Origin: Dethiobacter sp. | GTDB taxonomy: Bacteria > Bacillota_D > Dethiobacteria > Dethiobacterales > Dethiobacteraceae | Length of the DNA: 23,389 nt | Direction of reading: 5' to 3' | Assembly (NCBI GenBank): GCA_018333395.1 | Contig: JAGXSQ010000068.1 | Location: forward strand, 1 to 23,389 | Shown: in pieces, positions 1-6,060 of the stretch | Position numbering within the stretch: position 1 is the stretch's first letter | How the letters are laid out: every line of letters starts with the position of its first letter | Notes under the pieces: model-generated | Told to the model about the DNA's origin: nothing | Seen by the model: the letters and a program-made list of their open reading frames with translations, nothing else | Databases searched by the model: none | Translations under genes and position numbers: made by a program

Positions 1-151
1 TCTGAAAGCCATTTGCCTCAGCTAACTTCAGGAAAAAATCTTTCAGATCTTGCTTGATTTGACCCTCCAAAATTTGGTGCCGATACTTTACGCAAAATAC
101 AATATGATACTTTAAATTATAGACGTATCCTCGTCCTTTATTGGTGCTCAC
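1..151 (-). CDS. tnpA: IS200/IS605-family TnpA transposase, N-terminal part (cut by window edge)
   Basis: This is the first 50 codons of a single-strand DNA transposase of the Y1 HUH family; the rest lies beyond base 1. Seen: a GTG start at 151-149 preceded about 7 bases away by GAGGTG (166-161), then a translation beginning VSTNKGRGYVYNLKYHIVFC and continuing VKYRHQIL. The Y-H-I-V-F-C-V-K-Y-R-H block is the typical N-terminal strand of IS200-type TnpA. The HUH motif and catalytic tyrosine would lie outside the window. In this family TnpA works as a dimer, cutting the top strand at hairpin-marked ends and inserting next to a short target without target duplication. The hairpin at 217-256 is the matching left end. 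Whether a tnpB gene accompanies it cannot be seen. Confidence 0.88.
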   Translation of the reverse strand, partial: MSTNKGRGYVYNLKYHIVFCVKYRHQILEGQIKQDLKDFFLKLAEANGFQ

Positions 152-216
152 TTGCTTGATCACCTCGCGTATATTATAACATATATCCGGTGATAAAGCA
201 ATTTTTACAAATATTG

Positions 217-256
217 CCGACCTAACTCACGACTGAAGTCACGAGTGTGCGGTCGG
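217..256 (-). mobile_element. Left-end hairpin of the IS200/IS605 element
   Basis: An imperfect palindrome lies about 65 bases upstream of the tnpA start, where the left-end recognition hairpin of IS200/IS605 elements is found. Outer arms ccgacc (217-222) and ggtcgg (251-256) pair. Inner arms actc/gagt and gact/agtc pair around a GA turn, with an ac/ac mismatch in between. On the minus strand the tetranucleotide TTAC (278-275) lies about 19 bases outside the hairpin and is a plausible left cleavage/target site. That would put the element boundary at about 274/275. The boundary is inferred from family behaviour. Confidence 0.6.
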
Positions 257-270
257 ACGTCATCAAGGAT

Positions 271-726
271 TCAGGTAAGACTAACCGGCCGGAAAAGGCG
301 CAAAAGCAACCAGGCCGCGAGAGCCCCAAAGACAGCGTGTCGTGCTAGAGAAATAAGCAGGTCGGTATAATTCATGGGAGGAAGCAACGTGTAGCTCAGC
401 AAAGGCGCTACTATTCCGAAATTGAAATACCAAAAGAAAACGCCCAGCAAAATTCCTTTCAGTATGCCATAGTCGCCTCCTGTGTAAAATAAAAGATAGG
501 CGAGCAAAACGCCTGCCGCCACGGATATTACAAAGTGGCTGCTCCAAGCGACAAGCAAAGAACTGAGCGTTATCGGGTCGGGCAGGACTTTTCCTGTAAA
601 AACACCGCCCGCAATTTGGATGGGAGAATAATTTGTCAGGCCGGCAAGATTGAAAAGACTGGCTGCCGCGCCAACGGTGGCTCCTGCAATTAGCCCAGAG
701 GTACTCCCGGCTATGACTTTATCCAT
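271..726 (-). CDS. Small integral membrane protein of unknown function
   Basis: A 151-residue hydrophobic protein I do not recognise by family. Four membrane segments are visible at roughly residues 5-28 (Gly/Ala-rich), 53-80, 86-113 and 121-146, with short polar loops such as YTGGDYG. The start ATG (726-724) is preceded by a G-rich but weak Shine-Dalgarno sequence (GGGGGT). The last sense codons run PVSLT and the stop TGA (273-271) begins one base past the TTAC that may mark the IS boundary. The native C-terminus may therefore have been replaced by IS-derived sequence, though the four helices look intact. No neighbour suggests a role: tRNA genes lie upstream and a transposase downstream. Confidence 0.7.
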   Translation of the reverse strand: MDKVIAGSTSGLIAGATVGAAASLFNLAGLTNYSPIQIAGGVFTGKVLPDPITLSSLLVAWSSHFVISVAAGVLLAYLLFYTGGDYGILKGILLGVFFWYFNFGIVAPLLSYTLLPPMNYTDLLISLARHAVFGALAAWLLLRLFRPVSLT

Positions 727-904
727 CTTCGAGACCCCCGCTTTTGTTTTTAGCCTTATTCTCCCCCCACAAAAAAAAATAATACAGCCAGAGCGTTTTT
801 GCTCAACCCTCAGGTTTGCCTGACAATTGCTGGAGAAATTTCTCCGTTATGCCTTGGGCTTCCTGGTCCTCACGAAGAAGGTAGCATGCTCGCTTTTAGA
901 GAAA
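727..904. other. Intergenic stretch with a possible gene remnant
   Basis: No complete gene is supported. On the minus strand an open frame of 31 codons (895-803) gives a protein-like, charged helix-forming end (YLLREDQEAQGITEKFLQQL, then SGKPEG and a stop) but has no start codon and no Shine-Dalgarno sequence. It may be the 3' stump of a lost gene. Below it a 9-base T tract on the minus strand (779-771) follows a weak 4-bp GAGC/GCTC hairpin, too far away to be a convincing terminator. Confidence 0.35.
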
Positions 905-944
905 AACAGCGGTGGGACAATTTTTAAAAAGTCCTGCCGCTGTT
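900..944 (-). terminator. Rho-independent terminator of the tRNA operon
   Basis: A 14-bp stem (905-918 with 931-944, two G-U pairs) closes a 12-base A/T loop and is followed on the minus strand by a run of T (905-902). It lies directly after the CCA end of tRNA-Val, so it ends the tRNA transcript. The plus strand also has TTTTT after the stem, so it could work in both directions. Confidence 0.85.
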
Positions 945-954
945 GGCTTTTTCA

Positions 955-1030
<76 letters not shown>

Positions 1031-1031
1031 G

Positions 1032-1106
1032 TGGTGACCCCTGCGGGAATCGAACCCGCGTTACCGCCTTGAAAGGGCGGTGTCTTGACCGCTTGACCAA
1101 GGGGCC
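1032..1106 (-). tRNA. tRNA-Glu (anticodon TTC)
   Basis: Acceptor GGCCCCT pairs with AGGGGTC (one G-T pair); the anticodon stem CCGCC/GGCGG encloses CTTTCAA, reading TTC. The T-loop is TTCGATT. The discriminator is A with encoded CCA (1034-1032). The 5' half closely resembles Bacillus tRNA-Glu. Confidence 0.96.
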
Positions 1107-1116
1107 TTTAGTTAAT

Positions 1117-1191
1117 TGGTGGGCCCACCAGGATTCGAACCTGGAACCGACCGGTTATGAGCCGGATGCTCTGCCGTTGAGCTATAGGCCC
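1117..1191 (-). tRNA. tRNA with CAT anticodon, probably elongator Met
   Basis: Acceptor GGGCCTA pairs with TGGGCCC; the anticodon loop CTCATAA sits on a CCGG/CCGG stem; the T-stem is CCAGG/CCTGG; CCA is encoded (1119-1117). The 1-72 pair is G-C and the anticodon stem lacks the three G-C pairs of initiators, so it is not the initiator. The Asn-Met-Glu-Val order favours elongator Met, but CAT also serves tRNA-Ile2, whose C34 is changed to lysidine. Sequence alone does not settle this. Confidence 0.9.
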
Positions 1192-1194
1192 GGT

Positions 1195-1216
1195 AAAAAA
1201 TGCAGGCTACCCTGCA
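1195..1216 (-). terminator. Terminator-like hairpin inside the tRNA operon
   Basis: On the minus strand a perfect 6-bp stem TGCAGG/CCTGCA with loop GTAG (1216-1201) is followed at once by six T (1200-1195). It lies between tRNA-Asn and the CAT tRNA. The short stem would make a leaky terminator. It could also be an RNA-processing signal. Confidence 0.5.
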
Positions 1217-1230
1217 TTCTGGTGTGCATA

Positions 1231-1305
1231 TGGCTCCCCGAGCAGGATTCGAACCTGCAACCTACCGGTTAACAGCCGGTTGCTCTACCGTTGAGCTATC
1301 GAGGA
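1231..1305 (-). tRNA. tRNA-Asn (anticodon GTT)
   Basis: First gene of the tRNA operon. Acceptor TCCTCGA pairs with TCGGGGA (one T-G pair), D-arm GCTC/GAGC, anticodon loop CTGTTAA reading GTT on a CCGG/CCGG stem, T-stem GCAGG/CCTGC. The discriminator is G and CCA is encoded (1233-1231). The 5' end lies about 25 bases from the -10 box. Confidence 0.96.
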
Positions 1306-1329
1306 ACGCTCAGCGACCGGTGTACGATA

Positions 1330-1358
1330 ATTATAGCGAAATTAGGTCTGTCAGTCAA
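1330..1358 (-). promoter_or_regulatory. Sigma-A promoter of the tRNA operon
   Basis: On the minus strand -35 TTGACT (1358-1353) and a perfect -10 TATAAT (1335-1330) are 17 bases apart. Transcription would start near 1323, just ahead of tRNA-Asn, and run through all four tRNAs to the terminator near 900. Confidence 0.9.
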
Positions 1359-1379
1359 GTGCCCTGCACCGAAAAACGG

Positions 1380-2489
1380 CTATTCAAGATAATCCTTGAG
1401 GCGCTTGCTGCGCATCGGATGGCGCAGCTTACGCAGCGCCTTGGCCTCAATTTGCCGAATGCGTTCGCGGGTAACGCCAAACACCTGTCCCACTTCTTCT
1501 AGCGTGCGCGAACGACCGTCGTCAAGGCCAAAGCGGAGCTTGAGCACTTTCTTTTCCCGGGGAGTAAGGGTTTCCAGTACGTCGTCAAGCTGCTCTTTTA
1601 GCAACTCAAAAGCTGCCGCTTCCGAGGGCTCCTGCACGTCCTGGTCTTCAATGAAGTCACCCAGATGGGAATCATCTTCTTCGCCGATAGGTGTTTCTAG
1701 GGAAACCGGCTCTTGGGCAATTTTGAGGATTTCACGCACCCGTTCCTCGGAAACATTCATTACACAGGCGACTTCTTCCGGCATTGGTTCACGTCCTAAC
1801 TCCTGGACGAGTTGGCGGGAAACACGGATTAATTTGTTAATTGTTTCCACCATATGCACTGGAATACGGATGGTACGCGCCTGATCAGCTATGGCACGGG
1901 TGATCGCCTGCCGAATCCACCAAGTCGCATAAGTGCTGAACTTATAACCCTTCCTGTAGTCAAACTTTTCCACTGCTTTGATTAGTCCTAGGTTTCCTTC
2001 CTGAATCAGATCCAGGAAGAGCATGCCGCGCCCCACGTATTTTTTGGCGATGCTCACTACCAGACGCAGGTTTGCTTCGGCTAGGCGCCGTTTAGCATCC
2101 TCATCGCCCTGCTCCATTCTCTTGGCCAGACTGGTTTCTTCTTCAGGTGTCAGCAATGGAATTTTGCCAATCTCCTTAAGATACATCCGTACCGGATCAT
2201 TAACACTGATCCCATCGGGAATAGAGAGATCCAGTTCTTCTTCTGGAGCTTCTGTCACCTTGACACTTTCGTCTTCTAGGGGTTCCAATTCAGCTACTTC
2301 GTCGACAACATCGACTCCTAGGCGGGAAAGGTGGTCATAAAACTCATCAATTTCTTCCGTTTGTATATCCAACTCCTGCAACGGCTCAATTATTTCCTTA
2401 TAAGTTAATAAGCCACGTTTCTTGCCACGCTGAATCAGGTCTTCCTGGATGAGTTTTAGCTGTTTCTCTTTCTCTATACCTTTAGACAA
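1380..2489 (-). CDS. sigA: Primary RNA polymerase sigma factor SigA (RpoD, sigma-70)
   Basis: The housekeeping sigma factor, which directs RNA polymerase to -35/-10 promoters. At 369 residues it matches the Firmicutes form (about 370), without the long spacer of proteobacterial RpoD. Seen: a region 1.1-like N-terminus (about 1-60), region 1.2 beginning [20 protein letters not shown] (98-117), region 2 (about 131-208) with the -10-binding helix around [15 protein letters not shown], region 3 (about 213-290), and region 4 (about 300-365) with the helix-turn-helix [20 protein letters not shown]. The start is TTG (2489-2487), supported by AAGGAGG about 8 bases upstream. It overlaps the dnaG stop by 8 bases, so its translation is probably coupled to dnaG. 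The tRNA promoter follows directly, and no clear terminator was seen after the stop. Confidence 0.98.
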   Translation of the reverse strand: MSKGIEKEKQLKLIQEDLIQRGKKRGLLTYKEIIEPLQELDIQTEEIDEFYDHLSRLGVDVVDEVAELEPLEDESVKVTEAPEEELDLSIPDGISVNDPVRMYLKEIGKIPLLTPEEETSLAKRMEQGDEDAKRRLAEANLRLVVSIAKKYVGRGMLFLDLIQEGNLGLIKAVEKFDYRKGYKFSTYATWWIRQAITRAIADQARTIRIPVHMVETINKLIRVSRQLVQELGREPMPEEVACVMNVSEERVREILKIAQEPVSLETPIGEEDDSHLGDFIEDQDVQEPSEAAAFELLKEQLDDVLETLTPREKKVLKLRFGLDDGRSRTLEEVGQVFGVTRERIRQIEAKALRKLRHPMRSKRLKDYLE

Positions 2490-4302
2490 GGCCTTTCCCT
2501 CCTTCCTTAGATAGACTTAACCTTTCTTCCAGCTTACGTAACTCCAGCCACTTTCTTGACAACTCGTTAAATTCCCCTTTCGACGACACCGGGTCCAGCC
2601 TGGCCATTTTTTCCGCGAGTTCTTTACGCTCTCCTACGAGCTGGACGCGCTTTAAATGCACAACACAATCCTGGAGCGCCTTCTTCGCGATACTTTCCTC
2701 ATATTCTTCCTGCAGCATCAGCGCGCCTAGCAGTTGCCTGTACCTGCCTTCAGGCAGCAAGTCATGTAGCCGGGCAGGAGAAAAGTTCTTTTGCGCCTTA
2801 GCTTCTCTAAAAGCGGCTCTTAATTCTAAAGGAAAATAATTTTCCTGAATTTCCACAGTACAGTGGTCTATTAAATGTGGGAAACGGGAGAGCAGGCAGA
2901 GAATCTGCAACGAGGCCCTCTCTTCAGCAACAGGTGCGAGTTGTCGGACAGAAAAAGCTTTCGCAGAATCCGTGGCTAAGGGAGACTGGCGCCCTCTTTG
3001 CGGAAGCTTTTTCTGCAGTTCCTCGCGGACTGTATCCACAGAAACCTTCAGCAGCGTTGCTGCTTTTTCCAGACAGCTTTCACGCTCCAGAGCATTCGGT
3101 AGCGACTGCAATGCCTCCGTTAGTTTATCCATAAAACGGATGCGCCCATCATCCTTTTCCAGGTTGTATTGTTGGGCAAGCACCTGTATCTGCCAGTCAC
3201 CAACGAGCAACGCTTCGCCAAGAACCTGCTGACGGAAAGCTTCTCCGCCATGTCTCTGGATAAAATCGTCAGGGTCGGAACCGGCAGGCAACCGCCCCAC
3301 CCGGACAAGGCAACCCGCCTGACGTAACATTTGCAGTCCACGCCAAGTGGCATTTTGCCCGGCAGTATCAGCATCATAGACAATAATTGCTTCCTCTGCC
3401 TGACTGCGTAGCAAGCGAGCCTGCATTTCCGTCAGCGAGGTGCCAAGTGAAGCTACGCAATGGACAATACCAGCCTGATGGGCTACTATCACATCCATGT
3501 AACCCTCAAAAACGACTGCTTGGGCGTGTTTGCGGATGGACTCTCTAGCCAAATGCAGGGCATAGAGATTTTTTCCTTTATCAAAAAGCGGTGTTTCCGG
3601 CGAATTTAGGTATTTGGGAACCCCATCGCCAAGGAGACGACCGCCAAAGGCTATCACTTCACCGCGCTGATTGTGGATAGGGAAAATGATACGGTTACGG
3701 AAACGATCATAGGCAAACTCTTTTTCACTTTCCGCCAATAACCCGGCCGTAACCAATTCATCAACCGTAAATCCCTTTTTACCGAGAAAAATTCTTAGAC
3801 TTTCCATGGAGCCAGGGGCAAACCCAAGCCCGAAACGGTTGATGGTCTCCGGAGACAGGCCCCGTTTTTCAAGGTATTGGCGAGCGTGTTTTCCGTACTC
3901 AGAACGAACGAGTATTTCCTGATAGTAGTTGGCTGCTAATTTCGTTGCTTCCAGCAGCCTTTTCTTTTGTTGTTGCCTATGAGCAGTTGCAGGAGAAAAT
4001 TCCACATCAGGAAGCCTTATTCCTGCCCGCTCAGCAAGGAGCCGAACCGCTTCAGGAAAAGTCAAGCTATCCATCTTCATCAGAAAACCGTAAGCGTTAC
4101 CGCTTGCACCACAACCAAAACAATGAAATATTTGCTTATCCTGCGCCACGCTGAAAGACGGCGTCTTTTCTGCATGAAACGGACAAAGACCAAAAAAGTT
4201 GCGGCCTACCTTTTTTAGATGCACATATGGAGAAACAAGCGCAACAATATCTGTCCTGCTTCTGATTTCTTCGATTAACTCGCTTGTAATATTTCCGTCC
4301 AT
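2482..4302 (-). CDS. dnaG: DNA primase DnaG
   Basis: Makes RNA primers for lagging-strand synthesis together with the replicative helicase. The 606-residue protein shows the N-terminal CHC2 zinc finger (C40, H43, C61, C64 in [11 protein letters not shown]...FHCFGCG), the catalytic core with [21 protein letters not shown], a TOPRIM segment with VVFEGYMDV and [11 protein letters not shown], and a C-terminal helicase-binding part. Length fits the family (Bacillus about 603). The longest frame begins at 4308, but AGGTGG abuts that ATG directly. The second ATG (4302-4300) is 6 bases from it and is the better start. Its 3' end overlaps sigA by 8 bases, the usual replication-transcription operon of Firmicutes. 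Confidence 0.97.
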   Translation of the reverse strand: MDGNITSELIEEIRSRTDIVALVSPYVHLKKVGRNFFGLCPFHAEKTPSFSVAQDKQIFHCFGCGASGNAYGFLMKMDSLTFPEAVRLLAERAGIRLPDVEFSPATAHRQQQKKRLLEATKLAANYYQEILVRSEYGKHARQYLEKRGLSPETINRFGLGFAPGSMESLRIFLGKKGFTVDELVTAGLLAESEKEFAYDRFRNRIIFPIHNQRGEVIAFGGRLLGDGVPKYLNSPETPLFDKGKNLYALHLARESIRKHAQAVVFEGYMDVIVAHQAGIVHCVASLGTSLTEMQARLLRSQAEEAIIVYDADTAGQNATWRGLQMLRQAGCLVRVGRLPAGSDPDDFIQRHGGEAFRQQVLGEALLVGDWQIQVLAQQYNLEKDDGRIRFMDKLTEALQSLPNALERESCLEKAATLLKVSVDTVREELQKKLPQRGRQSPLATDSAKAFSVRQLAPVAEERASLQILCLLSRFPHLIDHCTVEIQENYFPLELRAAFREAKAQKNFSPARLHDLLPEGRYRQLLGALMLQEEYEESIAKKALQDCVVHLKRVQLVGERKELAEKMARLDPVSSKGEFNELSRKWLELRKLEERLSLSKEGGKGLV

Positions 4303-4784
4303 TTTCATCCACCTGTGCCGCGAGGGCCCTCATTTTGTCATTCGCCACCCTGAAGGGAAACTCCTCCCGGGGAGCATCTACTAAAAAACCCCATCCCCAA
4401 AGAGAGACGAGGTTGCTTGCTGCAAGGAAAAGTTTGCCTCTCTTCACGACGCTTAACGTTGTACCCCTCCTTGCGTGGCTACGCTCTCCAACGTCATTTT
4501 TGTGCTACTCCGCTCTTCCTTATTCTACAGGCGCAACCTGATTCCTGCTTCGCAAAAAAAATTTCAAAAGCCCGCATATAACCCATATTATGTACCGATT
4601 GCTGCTTATTATGCGGTTTTACAGTTCTCTGCCTTTTTTAGAGTGAAGGAGAAGGTGGAGCCGCGGCCCGGAAAGGACGACGCAACAGGAGGAGGCGCAG
4701 AGTTTATGGTTATTTTTGTCGGCAGGAATGTGAGCCAGTCTTGCTGAATATATAACCGTAAAAATTTCTGCAGGAGGTTTATTT
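4303..4784. other. Gene-free stretch between divergent dnaG and dac; structured leader
   Basis: About 480 bases without a convincing gene, holding the control regions of two divergent genes. An inverted repeat CCGCATA/TATGCGG (4572-4578, 4610-4616) encloses AT-rich DNA. On the minus strand a hairpin can be drawn at roughly 4395-4446 (AAGAGAGG with CCTC-TCTCTT, inner CTTGC/GCAAG), then six T near 4382-4387, within what would be the dnaG leader. I could not pick a confident promoter for either gene. A minus-strand frame reaching from 4447 into dnaG lacks a well-placed Shine-Dalgarno sequence and is probably not a gene. Confidence 0.4.
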
Positions 4785-5936
4785 GTGCTCAGGAAAAAAT
4801 CGGTCATTGTGCTTCTAGTCTTTTCTCTCATCATGCTATCAGCGTCAGGAACCCTTTCTGCAGGGTTTGACGTCGCCGCCGGCGCGGCCGTACTAATGGA
4901 AGCTTCTACTGGGCAGCTGCTTTTTGACAAAGGCTCCGACACACCGCTGCCGCCGGCCAGCATCACCAAACTGATGACATTGCTGCTGGCGCTGGAAGCG
5001 GTGGAAAAGGGTCAGGTGGCCTGGGATGAACAGGTCATCGCTTCGGAAAGAGTCTGGCGGATGGGCGGCTCGGAAATGTTCCTGAAAATAGGCCAGGAAG
5101 TTACATTCCGAGACCTGCTTACCGGCATTGCTGTCGTTTCGGCCAACGACGCCTGCATCGCTGTAGCTGAGCATCTCGCCGGCAGCGAAGAAGTCTTTGT
5201 GCAAAGGATGAACGAGCGCGCTGCCGAACTCGGGCTGACAAATTCCCGTTTTCATAACTCCTCCGGCATCCCGGCACCCGGCCACGAAATGAGCGCCCGT
5301 GACATCGCCGTCATGTCCCGGCATCTCATTCAAAATCATCCCAAGGTTTTGGAACTGTATGCCCAGCGCGAATTCACCTTTAACAACATCCGCCAATTTA
5401 ACCGCAACCCGTTGCTTGGCCGTTTTCCCGGCGCCGATGGCCTGAAAACAGGCTGGACCGATGAAGCTGGCTACTGCCTGGTAGGAACTGCCGTGCAAAA
5501 CGACGTGCGGTTAATCTCTGTAGTCCTTGACACGGCCGACGAACTTGCTCGACTGACGGCGAGCCAGGAATTGCTGAATTACGGCTTCCGGAACTTTAAA
5601 ATGCATACCGCCGCCGCTGCCGGCGGACCGATAGGTGAAGGCGTACCGGTCAGGGACGGGCGAAAACTTTTAGCGGCCGTCACGAGCAAGGAGGAAGTCC
5701 GGGTGGTGTTGCCGGAAGGGCGGGAGCCGGGTGAACTGGAACTGCTGATTACCAACCCCGCAAACTTGCAGGCACCGGTAACAGCCGGCACAAGCGCCGC
5801 CACCCTGGAGGTGCGCCTTGACGGGACAACGCTTACCACCGCCGAACTGGTCACTGCGGAGGACATCGCCCGCGCCAACTTCTTTGTGCGCCTGCTGCGC
5901 ACAATAACCAGCCTGTTTCGCAACCTTTTCTCTTAA
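4785..5936 (+). CDS. dacF: D-alanyl-D-alanine carboxypeptidase (DacF/PBP5-like, serine peptidase S11)
   Basis: A low-molecular-weight penicillin-binding protein that trims the terminal D-alanine from peptidoglycan stem peptides outside the membrane. Seen: a signal peptide (about 1-26, LSA/G cleavage), then the three active-site motifs in order: S59-I-T-K62, S119-A-N121 and K221-T-G223. A beta-rich C-terminal region follows, then an amphipathic or hydrophobic tail (FFVRLLRTITSLFRNLFS) of the kind that anchors PBP5 proteins to the membrane. The start is GTG, with AGGAGG (4772-4777) 7 bases upstream. At 383 residues it fits DacF/DacA. The dacF name rests on family and sporulating context; other DacA-like paralogues look similar. 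It is the only large plus-strand gene here and stands alone between dnaG and ppdK. Confidence 0.93.
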   Translation: MLRKKSVIVLLVFSLIMLSASGTLSAGFDVAAGAAVLMEASTGQLLFDKGSDTPLPPASITKLMTLLLALEAVEKGQVAWDEQVIASERVWRMGGSEMFLKIGQEVTFRDLLTGIAVVSANDACIAVAEHLAGSEEVFVQRMNERAAELGLTNSRFHNSSGIPAPGHEMSARDIAVMSRHLIQNHPKVLELYAQREFTFNNIRQFNRNPLLGRFPGADGLKTGWTDEAGYCLVGTAVQNDVRLISVVLDTADELARLTASQELLNYGFRNFKMHTAAAAGGPIGEGVPVRDGRKLLAAVTSKEEVRVVLPEGREPGELELLITNPANLQAPVTAGTSAATLEVRLDGTTLTTAELVTAEDIARANFFVRLLRTITSLFRNLFS

Positions 5937-5958
5937 ACCCACTCACCGCCTGAATCAA

Positions 5959-6000
5959 ACGGATGCCCCTACGACTGTTGTAAGGGCATCTGTTTCTTTA
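5959..6000 (+). terminator. Rho-independent terminator after the carboxypeptidase gene
   Basis: ACGGATGCCC (5959-5968) pairs with GGGCATCTGT (5984-5993, one G-T pair), followed by a T-rich tract (tttcttta). It lies 23 bases after the dac stop. ppdK ends on the other strand 60 bases away, so the stem may serve convergent transcripts, although its minus-strand T run is poor. Confidence 0.8.
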
Positions 6001-6060
6001 TGTTTTTAATCTTCTCCAGGCGCATCCTTGTAGCAGATCCTCATCATCTCTTTAATTATT

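Noticed and set aside
771..804. Terminator from the GAGC/GCTC hairpin and nine-T tract on the minus strand
   Set aside because: The stem is only 4 bp and is separated from the T tract by about 11 bases.
4136..4447. 103-residue minus-strand frame overlapping the dnaG start
   Set aside because: The start lacks a well-placed Shine-Dalgarno sequence and most of the frame overlaps dnaG out of phase.
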